In this document: in pieces, positions 6,290 through 13,181 of the stretch
Numbering within the stretch: the first letter of the stretch is position 1
Layout: each line of letters starts with the position of its first letter
Assembly: GCA_030607345.1 (NCBI GenBank)
Contig: JAUWKC010000012.1
Coordinates: 1-13,213, forward strand
Length of the DNA: 13,213 nt
Origin: Planctomycetota bacterium
GTDB lineage: Bacteria > Planctomycetota > Phycisphaerae > Sedimentisphaerales > SG8-4
Reading direction: 5' to 3'
The notes under the pieces: model-generated
What the model was told of the DNA's origin: nothing
What the model saw: only the letters and a program-made list of their open reading frames with translations
Database searches by the model: none
Program-made: the position numbers and the translations under genes

Positions 6290-8573
6290 GCTGCCTAATA
6301 TCAGCATCAAGCAAAAGCTGACCGCGGTCATTATGGTGACCAGCGCCTGTGCTTTGGGCGTGGCGCTGGCCGGTTTTCTCACCTGGCAGTGGTTTGGCAC
6401 GCGCAGTGCAATGGTCTCTTCGCTTGTTACCGACGCCGCTATATTGGCGGACAACTCCAAGGCAGCTTTAGCCTTCAATGACCAACAAGACGCAAAGCAG
6501 ACACTATCTGCCTTACGTTGGGAAGAGCCTGTTGTCTTCGCATGCATTTACAACAAGAACGAGCAGGTCTTTGCGGAATACACACGTGCTGATGTGACGG
6601 AGAAAATTGAACCGCCTCCGGTCATGCAAAGCGGTTACGCCTTCAGGGCCGGTTACCTGAACGTATTCACAGATGTTGAGCTTGATGGAGAAAAAATCGG
6701 CACGGTCTATCTAAGAGCCGACCTCAGCAAGCTGCACAATGCAATGTTTTTCAATTGCATAGTCGGTCTCATCGTAGCACTGGTTGCTTCTCTCGCCGCC
6801 TATATTGAATCATCCAAGCTACAGAAGATTATCTCCGGCCCCATACTGACCCTGGCAGAAGGCAGTACCAGAATTGGCAAGGGCGAACTCGAATACAGAG
6901 TGAAGATTGATTCAAAGGATGAACTGGGTCAGCTTGCTGCTGCCTTTAATAATATGGCCGCCAAATTGCAGCGTTCCCACGGTGAACTTGAAAAGAAGGT
7001 CCGGCAGCGCACCGAGGACTTGACGCTGACAAACAAGAAACTCCAAGGGCAAATCGCCGAACGCCGTCTGGCCCAGCAAAAATTAGAGTGCCACATTCGG
7101 CATCTGAACTGTCTCTTCGACCTTTCGAGGCTGATCGAGCAGCCGGAAATCTCGCTCGATGAGATATTCGAGCAAACAACCCGACTGATACAAAATGCCT
7201 ATCAGGTTCCACAAAGCACCTGTGTCCGAATCACCTTTAACGGAACAAGTCATCAGACCGACAATTTCAACAAGACCGAACTAAGCCAGCACGCCGACAT
7301 AAACATCCACAGCGACAAGGCCGGGGCGATTGACGTCTATTACCTTGCCGACAGGCCTGAAAATGGTCGGGAGCCGTTTCTTGCAGAGGAACGTGACATC
7401 CTCGGCATCGTCGCCGAGCACCTTGGCAGAATTGCAGGACGTAAACAAACCGGCGAAAAACTACAGTTGTTCCGGGACCTCATGAACCGGTCAAACGACG
7501 CCATCTTTATCAAAGAGCCTAAATGGGGTCGGTTCCTGGAGGTAAACCAGAAAGCATGTGACAATCTCGGCTACACGCGGGAAGAATTGCTCGATATGAG
7601 CGTTAAGGACATCGAGCCGGCCATACCGGATGATGCCGCCTGGACCAGGCACATAAACGAAATCCGGGAAAAAGGCGCTATGGTTTTAGAAGGCCTGCAT
7701 AAACGCAAAGACGGCACGACATTTCCCGTAGAGGTGAGTGTCAACCTTATAGAACAGGAAGAGAACAGTTATGTGTTGGGCGTTGCACGCGACATCACCG
7801 AGCGCAAAAAAGCCGAGCAAAGACAAGCTGAGCTTCTCACGGAAGTCGAAAGCGTCAATCAGGAATTGAAGGATTTCGCTTACATCGTGTCGCACGACCT
7901 CAAGGCGCCGCTCCGCGGCATCAGGACCGTCGTTGACTGGATATTGGAAGACTACACCGACAAGCTTGATGACCAGGGACGCGAACAACTGAATCTGCTC
8001 GGCAACCGAACCGACCGAATGGACGGCCTTATAGAGGGCATTCTCGAGTATTCGAGAGTCGGACGGGTCCGTGAGCATATTGTTGAGGTGGACCTGAATA
8101 AGCTCCTGCCTGATATCATCGATGCAATTTCTCCGCCTGAGACTATTTCAATCACGATTGACGGCCGCTTGCCGGTAATCAACTGTGAAGAGACCCGCAT
8201 AATACAGCTCTTTCAGAACCTGTTGAGTAACGCCGTCAAATATATGGACAAACCGCAGGGCAGAATCAGCGTCGCCTGCACGGAGCAGGACGGCTTCTGG
8301 AAACTCAGCGTGACCGACAACGGACCCGGCATTGAGCAGCAGGACTATGAAAGAATCTTCCAGATATTCCAGACACTGGCGCCGCGCGACGAGGTCGAGG
8401 GCACAGGCGTCGGACTTACCGTGGTCAGGAAAATCGTCGAGCTGTACGGGGGCAAAATTTGGGTGGAATCAAAGGTAACAGAAGGAAGCACATTCTTTTT
8501 CACATTACCCAAGCAAACAAATGAATTGGGGGTCAAAGATGAGAAACTTGAGAAAGCCGATATTACTTGTTGA
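6282..8573 (+). CDS. membrane histidine kinase: CHASE8-HAMP-GAF-like-PAS-HisKA-HATPase
   Basis: 763 residues. Segments in order: TM1 (about 13-38), a periplasmic CHASE8-like sensor (about 40-145, with SMVSSLVTDAAILADN-type start and AALAFNDQQDAKQTLSAL), TM2 (about 152-173), HAMP (about 174-230), a coiled coil (about 232-268), a GAF-like domain (about 270-388, with EEPFLAEERDILGIVAEHLGR-type end), PAS (about 396-508, ending DITERKKAE), HisKA with H538 in SHDLKAPL, and HATPase with N-box FQNLLSNAVKY, G1 VTDNGPG and G2 GTGVGL. All catalytic motifs are intact. CHASE8 proteins often sit beside YfiR genes and carry a diguanylate cyclase; here the output is a kinase. The kinase core resembles phytochrome-type enzymes that work with Rcp1 receivers, and such a receiver follows directly, overlapping the last 35 bases. 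The terminal tail after FFFTLPK is encoded in that overlap. Confidence 0.94.
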   Translation: MAKLPNISIKQKLTAVIMVTSACALGVALAGFLTWQWFGTRSAMVSSLVTDAAILADNSKAALAFNDQQDAKQTLSALRWEEPVVFACIYNKNEQVFAEYTRADVTEKIEPPPVMQSGYAFRAGYLNVFTDVELDGEKIGTVYLRADLSKLHNAMFFNCIVGLIVALVASLAAYIESSKLQKIISGPILTLAEGSTRIGKGELEYRVKIDSKDELGQLAAAFNNMAAKLQRSHGELEKKVRQRTEDLTLTNKKLQGQIAERRLAQQKLECHIRHLNCLFDLSRLIEQPEISLDEIFEQTTRLIQNAYQVPQSTCVRITFNGTSHQTDNFNKTELSQHADINIHSDKAGAIDVYYLADRPENGREPFLAEERDILGIVAEHLGRIAGRKQTGEKLQLFRDLMNRSNDAIFIKEPKWGRFLEVNQKACDNLGYTREELLDMSVKDIEPAIPDDAAWTRHINEIREKGAMVLEGLHKRKDGTTFPVEVSVNLIEQEENSYVLGVARDITERKKAEQRQAELLTEVESVNQELKDFAYIVSHDLKAPLRGIRTVVDWILEDYTDKLDDQGREQLNLLGNRTDRMDGLIEGILEYSRVGRVREHIVEVDLNKLLPDIIDAISPPETISITIDGRLPVINCEETRIIQLFQNLLSNAVKYMDKPQGRISVACTEQDGFWKLSVTDNGPGIEQQDYERIFQIFQTLAPRDEVEGTGVGLTVVRKIVELYGGKIWVESKVTEGSTFFFTLPKQTNELGVKDEKLEKADITC

Positions 8574-8961
8574 GGACGACCGGATAGATGCTATGACGGT
8601 CGAGCGGGCACTAAAAGACCTAAAGGTCAAAAATGAGCTGGTCCGTAAGGTCAACGGCACAGAGGCCCTTGACTATTTGAAGGACGCCGATAACAGAAAA
8701 CCGTGCGTGATTCTGCTTGATTTGAACATGCCGAAAATGAACGGCGTCGAATTTCTCAAAAGGGTTAAGCCCGATGAAGAGCTTAAAAGGATACCGGTTA
8801 TTGTGCTGACTACATCCAAAGAGGAGCACGACGTTGTTGACAGTTTTAACCTTGGTGTTGCCGGCTATATAGTCAAACCGGCTGATTACAAAAAGTTCGT
8901 AGAAGCTATCAGGACGCTGAATCTCTACTGGACGCTCAGCGAACTGCCGAACGGAGGATAA
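8539..8961 (+). CDS. Rcp1-like single-domain response regulator
   Basis: 140 residues from ATG 8539, chosen over the upstream ATG 8521 because a G5 run (8528-8532) is six bases before it and the protein then begins just ahead of the first receiver strand. It has LLVEDDRID, phosphoacceptor D61 in VILLDLNMPKMNG, T91 in VLTTSKEEHDV, K113 in GYIVKPADYKKF, and the C-terminal helix with ending LYWTLSELP typical of receivers paired with phytochrome-like kinases (Rcp1 family). There is no output domain. The start lies inside the end of the kinase gene, so the two are translationally coupled and very probably a cognate pair. It may pass phosphate on to a further protein or act by binding. Codon use and style match the neighbours. 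Confidence 0.94.
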   Translation: MRNLRKPILLVEDDRIDAMTVERALKDLKVKNELVRKVNGTEALDYLKDADNRKPCVILLDLNMPKMNGVEFLKRVKPDEELKRIPVIVLTTSKEEHDVVDSFNLGVAGYIVKPADYKKFVEAIRTLNLYWTLSELPNGG

Positions 8962-8967
8962 AAAATA

Positions 8968-9756
8968 ATGGACTCCGAAAACTACAGGGTATTGCTGATT
9001 GAGGATGATAAGCTCGACCAGATTGCCTTCGAGCGGCTTGTCAAAGAACAAAAGCTTCCGTACGAGTGCACAATAGCACCGTCCGTAGCCCGGGCACGCC
9101 AGGTCCTGGCGTCAAACAGATTTGACGTCATACTGGCCGATTATATGCTGCCGGACGGCACAGCGTTCGACATCCTCGATGCCGCAAAGCCTGCGCCATT
9201 CGTATTCGTTACCGGTGCCGGCGACGAGGCCGTCGCAGTCAAAGCCTGGAAGGCCGGCGCCTGCGATTACCTCATTAAGGACCGACAACGCAACTACCTC
9301 AAAACCATTCAAATCACCATCGATAACGCCATCCGCCACAAAAAGACTGAAGCAGAATTGCGATTACTCTCGGCAGCCCTTACCGGGGCCGAAGACAGTA
9401 TGTATATCACAGATATGGATGATAAAATTATCTTTGTTAATCGAGCATTTTGTAAAACCTGCGGCTGCGAGGAAAATGAAATCCTTGGAAAAAACAGCAG
9501 CACACTTTGCGAGGAAAGTCCCATCGGCGCAGAAGTGCGCCAAATCTGCCCTGATGCAGATGTAAAAGAAGTGGGATTCTACCACACGCGAAAAAACGGC
9601 ACGAGGTTCCCGGTCTCACTATCCAGAACAGCCATTCGAGATGAAAAAGGCCGGAAAATAGCGATGCTCGGAACTGTGCGGGAAATCTCAGAATCCCCCC
9701 TCGCCGAGGACAGAATCAGAAACCTGAACCTGAAATTGAAGGAAGAACCCATCTAA
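8968..9756 (+). CDS. receiver-PAS protein without output domain
   Basis: 262 residues. A strong Shine-Dalgarno (GGAGG, 8953-8957) precedes ATG 8968, which lies six bases after the previous stop. The receiver (about 6-125) has LLIEDDK, D58 in VILADYMLPDG, T82 in VTGAGDE and K104 in DYLIKD. A PAS domain follows (about 132-250: DSMYITDMDDKIIFVNRAF, HTRKNGTRFPVSLSRTAIRDEKGRKIAMLGTVREISE). The protein stops after a short helix (RIRNLNLKLKEEPI) where related proteins continue into a kinase or cyclase. It is a close relative of the first 270 residues of the next gene, so the pair probably arose by tandem duplication. It may be a kinase adaptor or phosphate sink that also binds a small ligand or cofactor in the PAS. 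The PAS holds an unusual Cys cluster (CKTCGC). No kinase remnant is visible in the following 78 bases, so I do not think it is merely truncated. Confidence 0.9.
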   Translation: MDSENYRVLLIEDDKLDQIAFERLVKEQKLPYECTIAPSVARARQVLASNRFDVILADYMLPDGTAFDILDAAKPAPFVFVTGAGDEAVAVKAWKAGACDYLIKDRQRNYLKTIQITIDNAIRHKKTEAELRLLSAALTGAEDSMYITDMDDKIIFVNRAFCKTCGCEENEILGKNSSTLCEESPIGAEVRQICPDADVKEVGFYHTRKNGTRFPVSLSRTAIRDEKGRKIAMLGTVREISESPLAEDRIRNLNLKLKEEPI

Positions 9757-9834
9757 AATGACCTTTAACAAAGTGGCGAACACTAAACGGTCCGTCCGCA
9801 GCGCCCGGATAAATCGCCGAGACACAGGAACAAT

Positions 9835-11433
9835 ATGGATAAGACAAGGCACAAAGTCCTGTTCATAGATGACGATAAAATCGCACAGATAGCCTTCAAA
9901 CGCCTGGTCAGAAACGAAGACCTTGCCTATGATTACGTCGTGGCCGGCTCCATCGCCGAAGCGCGTAACGCCCTTGCCGCCGATGCCGAGTTTGATGTCG
10001 CTGTTATAGACTATATGCTGGGCGACGGAACCGCTTTCGACATCCTGGAGTTGCTCGGTGACACACCCGCCATCCTCGCCACCGGCGCCGGCAATGAAGA
10101 ACTCGCCGTACAAGCTATGAAAGCCGGAGCCTACGACTATTTGATAAAGGACCCAAGCCAGGGTTATCTAAAGGTCCTGCCGGAAATCATCAAAAAGGTC
10201 ATAAACCAAAAAAACGCCGAAGAAGAGCTGGAAAGATACCACGAAGACCTTGAGGAGCTTGTAAAGCAGCGAGCCGAGCAATTGGCTGCGGAAAGGGAGC
10301 TTCTGTCGGTCACATTCTCCAGTATGACTGATGGGGTTATCGTTGTTGACACGGACAGAAGGATTATGCTGCTTAACACCGTAGCCGAGAGGCTGACCGG
10401 AACTGTATTCGAAAATGTCAGGGGCAGCCCGCTCGATGATGTCCTCAGCCTTATCGATGAGCAGTCGAAAGAGCCGGTTGAGATTCCTATTGATAAAGTG
10501 CTCAGCTCCGGTAACATCGAGGCCGGAACCGGTCGAAGTACGCTCATACAGGCAAACGACCAGGAATGCCCCATTTCCATCGCAGCCGCTCCCATTTGCA
10601 AACAGCCGGGGACCATAACCGGCGCCGTTATGCTAATGCACGATTTATCTCAAGAGCGCGAAGTTGACCGAATGAAAACCGACTTCGTTTCCTCTGTATC
10701 ACACGAACTGCGAACGCCGCTGACCTCCATAAAAGCCTACACCGCAACAATCCTGCGAGACCCCAATATGGCCGAGCAGACAAAACACGAGTTCCTCACT
10801 GCCGTTGATGAGGAGTCCGACCGTTTGACCGACCTGGTCAACGAGCTTCTCGAAATATCGCGGCTGGACTCCGGAAGCGTCGAAGCGGTTCGCCGGACCG
10901 TTGACATCGCAACGGTTGTCAGGCAGAGCTTGTCGGGCTTTCAGCGCTCGGCCAACGCAGCGAACATTCAACTCGACCTTGATATCGATGATGCAGTGCC
11001 TCGACTGCTCGGCGATGAAACCAGGATTCGGTCGATGGTCTCTAATCTTGTCAATAACGCCCTCAAGTTCACACCACAAGGCGGTAAGGTGTGCGTCAGT
11101 CTTCAGCGTCAGGATGAACATCTGGCAATATCTGTCAGTGATACCGGCATAGGAATTCCCAGCGAGGAAATTCCAAGAATCTTCGAACGATTTTACCGTG
11201 TGCCGCAGCCTGACAGGCAGGTGCCGGGGACGGGTCTTGGTCTTGCTATTGTTAAAGAAATCGCTGCCATATACGGCGGAACGGTGCAGGTCGAAAGTGA
11301 ATTGGGACGGGGCACGACATTCACGGTGCTCCTGCCCGCAGCCGATGGACTTGTCTTGCAAGCCGACGCAGCGGAAAACCACGCCGTGACGCCGTTGAAC
11401 AGCCGGCGCAGCCGGTCACAGGAGGACGTGTAA
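9835..11433 (+). CDS. soluble hybrid histidine kinase: receiver-PAS-HisKA-HATPase
   Basis: 532 residues with no membrane segment or signal peptide, so cytoplasmic. AGGAA lies about five bases before ATG 9835. Receiver (about 5-125): LFIDDDK, D59 in VAVIDYMLGDG (Gly where most receivers have Pro), T84 in ATGAGN, K105 in DYLIKD. A coiled coil (about 128-155) leads to PAS (about 157-272). HisKA has H290 in SHELRTPL; HATPase has N-box SNLVNNALKF, G1 SDTGIGI, an ERFYRV F-box region and G2 GTGLGL. All catalytic features are present, so it can both receive phosphate and autophosphorylate. The N-terminal receiver probably gates the kinase. It follows its receiver-PAS paralogue and would extend the phosphorelay from the membrane kinase. 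The C-terminal tail after FTVLLPAADG is Ser/Arg rich and shows no domain. Its downstream receiver target is not evident. Confidence 0.94.
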   Translation: MDKTRHKVLFIDDDKIAQIAFKRLVRNEDLAYDYVVAGSIAEARNALAADAEFDVAVIDYMLGDGTAFDILELLGDTPAILATGAGNEELAVQAMKAGAYDYLIKDPSQGYLKVLPEIIKKVINQKNAEEELERYHEDLEELVKQRAEQLAAERELLSVTFSSMTDGVIVVDTDRRIMLLNTVAERLTGTVFENVRGSPLDDVLSLIDEQSKEPVEIPIDKVLSSGNIEAGTGRSTLIQANDQECPISIAAAPICKQPGTITGAVMLMHDLSQEREVDRMKTDFVSSVSHELRTPLTSIKAYTATILRDPNMAEQTKHEFLTAVDEESDRLTDLVNELLEISRLDSGSVEAVRRTVDIATVVRQSLSGFQRSANAANIQLDLDIDDAVPRLLGDETRIRSMVSNLVNNALKFTPQGGKVCVSLQRQDEHLAISVSDTGIGIPSEEIPRIFERFYRVPQPDRQVPGTGLGLAIVKEIAAIYGGTVQVESELGRGTTFTVLLPAADGLVLQADAAENHAVTPLNSRRSRSQEDV

Positions 11434-11484
11434 GCCCGGCCGTCGAAGTCAAGAGCAGGACCGAAACGCCGTCAGACAGCAACT

Positions 11485-11832
11485 ATGAAAAATTCAGGAG
11501 CACAAAAGAGCTTAAAGGTGTTAATGATAATTCAGTTCTTTGGCTTAGCCGCTGGGATGGGCATAGTCTCGTTCTATATGATTCACAAAACCACCGGCAC
11601 AAAGGGCAGGGTCACGGGCATACTCTACACCGTCGAGGATTCCATGGTCGTCATTGACGGCCAACTCCTCAAAGAGGGAGATACGATATACGGCGCCACC
11701 GTGCTCAAAATACACGCAGACCGTATCGAATTGAAAAAGGCAGAGAATCGCTGGACCCAACGAATTCGCGAAAGCCCGAATCCCGCCTGGAATGAACAGG
11801 AAAAACTAAGTGTGAATTCCCGCAAGCGGTAA
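11485..11832 (+). CDS. small single-pass membrane protein with GspB/PilP-like domain
   Basis: 115 residues. A short basic N-terminus and one TM helix (about 11-32: VLMIIQFFGLAAGMGIVSFY) are followed by a small beta-rich domain: RVTGILYTVEDSMVVIDGQLLKEGDTIYGATVLKIHADRIEL-type pattern and then WTQRIRESPNPAW. The pattern G-x-x-Y-x-x-x-x-S-x-V-I-D-G-x-x-L-x-E-G-D-x-I-x-G-x-x-V resembles the periplasmic SH3-like domains of GspB/PilP/GspC type secretion or pilus proteins; this is a pattern judgement, not a search result. The TM then acts as an anchor with the domain in the periplasm. No secretion genes are nearby. It lies 51 bases after the kinase, in the same reading frame, with no alternative start between them and only a weak ribosome-binding site. 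It is probably the last gene of the operon. Confidence 0.75.
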   Translation: MKNSGAQKSLKVLMIIQFFGLAAGMGIVSFYMIHKTTGTKGRVTGILYTVEDSMVVIDGQLLKEGDTIYGATVLKIHADRIELKKAENRWTQRIRESPNPAWNEQEKLSVNSRKR

Positions 11833-12110
11833 TTGTATCCGACTTGCCCAAAACCGTCAAGAGATTTTGCCCTTCGCCAGCCATTTTAACTGCCCCTGAA
11901 AAACCTGCCCCCTGCTCGCCAACCAGCCAACCCGCCGAAAGCGAACCAAAAATCGACCGAATGCGCAGGCGCCCAACGGCAAAAAACGGAAATTTTGAAA
12001 AATTCTTACTCCTGTCCATATAAGCACTTACGACTTTCCAAGACTGCAAAATACCCGAATTTTCGCACGAAACGCGCAGGTTCAGCTAAATATGAGGCCG
12101 CGATAACTAA
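11833..12110. other. 278-base intergenic region, C- and A-rich on the plus strand
   Basis: No plus-strand gene is seen. From here rightward the plus strand becomes visibly rich in C and A and poor in G and T, a skew that continues through the HNH gene and contrasts with the operon before it. An AATTTT/AAAATT inverted repeat spans 11991-12004. A minus-strand frame (12049 down to 11705, TTG-initiated) crosses the end of the small membrane gene; I could not recognise it. There is no clear intrinsic terminator for the operon ending at 11832. Confidence 0.5.
12108..12110 (+). repeat. left target-site duplication TAA
   Basis: TAA immediately outside the left terminal repeat matches the TAA at 12288-12290 outside the right one, as expected for a transposition footprint. 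Three bases alone would be weak; the support comes from their exact position at both ends of an 18-base perfect inverted repeat. Confidence 0.65.
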
Positions 12111-12287
12111 GAGCCTATCCGAATAACCGGGGCGTTATGAGGCCGAGCGAAAAGTTCAAGCCCAAGGCGCCCAGGCCGAAAACGCCCGAAGGCGTGGTCT
12201 GCTCCACGGTGAGGCCGTTTTTGGCCGACAACGCAGGAATCGGGCTTTGCAGCCGGCCGTAATAGAGCAGGTTATTCGGATAGGCTC
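12111..12287. mobile_element. MITE-like element with 18-base perfect terminal inverted repeats
   Basis: GAGCCTATCCGAATAACC (12111-12128) is repeated as its exact reverse complement at 12270-12287. TAA directly flanks both ends (12108-12110 and 12288-12290), a 3-base target duplication; it can also be read as CTAA. Element length is 177 bases, with no room for a transposase. Such duplications (TNA or YTAR) and GAG-type ends are known for parts of the IS5 family, so a full-length relative elsewhere in the genome could mobilise it. The interior carries small stems, for example CGTGG/CCACG near 12192-12207. A minus-strand frame crosses it but starts outside, so I do not call it a gene. Confidence 0.85.
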
Positions 12288-12331
12288 TAAGCACGAACTG
12301 AAAAAGCTGGACCAGGCAAATTAAAATACAC

Positions 12332-12904
12332 CTGACCATACAAGTCCCACCCTTCCTCGAAAACGCCTGTGCCGCCGCAGCAATCCTCTACCGCCGCCTC
12401 CGCTACGGCTATCCCTTCCGCAGAATACCCCTCACCCGCAAAAAATACGCCATCGTCGACCCCGAAGATTACCACCGACTCGCAAAATACAAATGGCACC
12501 TCGCAAAATCCCCCACAAGCGCCTACGCCGCTCGATGGATACGCACAAAGAACCGCACAAAAAGAAAGCGAATCTGGATGCACCGCCAGGTCATAGACGT
12601 CCCCCCGAACCTGTTCTGCGACCACATAAACCACAATGGCCTCGACAACCGAAAGGCAAACCTCAGACCCGCCACATTCGCCCAGAACGCCGCCAACAGA
12701 CCGAAGAGAAATCCTCCCACCCGCTCAATCTACAAAGGACTCGAATGGGACAAAGCCCAGAAAAAATGGAAAGCAAGAATCTCCGTCCAGGGCCGAAAAA
12801 TCTACCTCGGCTCATTCCCCTCCCAAATCGCCGCCGCAAAAGCCTACGACAACGCCGCAAAACTCTACCATCAACACTTCGCCGCCCCGAACTTCCAGAA
12901 GTAA
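12332..12904 (+). CDS. HNH endonuclease with AP2 domain, no canonical start codon visible
   Basis: The frame is open from the stop at 12299-12301 to TAA 12902-12904. Coding likeness begins near 12338 (IQVPPFLENA, then LYRRLRYGYPFRRIPLT, then YAIVDPEDYHRLAKYKWHL). An HNH core follows (MHRQV, then FCDHINHNGLDNRKANLRPAT) and a C-terminal AP2 domain (YKGLEWDKAQKKWKARI, GRKIYLGSF, AAAKAYDNAAKLYHQHFAAPNF). HNH-AP2 proteins are homing-endonuclease-like and cut DNA, the AP2 part binding it. There is no in-frame ATG, GTG or TTG before ATG 12578, which lies inside the HNH core and would remove about 80 conserved-looking residues. I give CTG 12332 as a provisional start; ATA 12338, perhaps a mutated ATG, is another. 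So the gene is either read from a rare start or has lost it. Its C/A-rich coding strand, with mostly C-ending codons, differs from the operon genes and suggests separate origin. A MITE-like element ends 14 bases before the open frame. Confidence 0.75.
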   Translation: MTIQVPPFLENACAAAAILYRRLRYGYPFRRIPLTRKKYAIVDPEDYHRLAKYKWHLAKSPTSAYAARWIRTKNRTKRKRIWMHRQVIDVPPNLFCDHINHNGLDNRKANLRPATFAQNAANRPKRNPPTRSIYKGLEWDKAQKKWKARISVQGRKIYLGSFPSQIAAAKAYDNAAKLYHQHFAAPNFQK

Positions 12905-13012
12905 CCCATCCCGCGCCAATCTTTGCCAAATACGAGATACGACCTGCGAACCTATGTGCCTATAAGGCGCCGCCTCCCTAAACTTCCCTGATTGAGCTAT
13001 TTTTCCTTCAAT

Positions 13013-13181
13013 CCTTTCACGGGGCCAGTATACCTCCCCTCCGGTTCACCCGTCACCAAATTCCCTGCATACTCAGGCGAAAACTGTTGCAGCCGCCGCG
13101 AACAAGGATATAATTCTCGAGAGACTTGTGCCGCGCTCCATACGAGATTCAGAGTACAAACTATACTGGCCCCGTGTAAGG
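13013..13181. repeat. element bounded by 20-base inverted repeats (one mismatch)
   Basis: CACGGGGCCAGTATA (13018-13032) recurs as its exact reverse complement at 13162-13176. Allowing one mismatch the arms reach 13013-13032 and 13162-13181. The 129 bases between them are not mutually complementary, so this is not one long stem. No target duplication is visible at either edge. It is either a second MITE-like element or an invertible segment; the promoter-like sequence inside makes the latter conceivable. Confidence 0.7.
13087..13114 (+). promoter_or_regulatory. candidate sigma-70 promoter inside the inverted-repeat element
   Basis: TTGCAG (13087-13092) and a perfect TATAAT (13109-13114) are separated by 16 bases. 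The -35 matches TTGACA at four positions. It would transcribe rightward past 13181 toward the window edge. No downstream gene is in view to confirm use. Confidence 0.35.

Noticed and set aside
9758..9868. 36-codon ORF between the receiver-PAS and receiver-PAS-kinase genes
   Set aside because: It overlaps the start of the kinase gene, has no Shine-Dalgarno and a low-information basic composition.
10699..11382. 227-codon minus-strand open frame
   Set aside because: It lies fully inside the kinase ATPase-coding part, whose motifs are unambiguous on the plus strand.
11705..12049. 114-codon minus-strand ORF over the end of the small membrane gene
   Set aside because: It needs a TTG start, overlaps a better-supported gene and shows no recognisable domain.
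12115..12339. 74-codon minus-strand ORF through the MITE-like element
   Set aside because: It begins outside the element, uses both terminal repeats as coding sequence and resembles nothing known. The inverted-repeat structure explains the DNA better.
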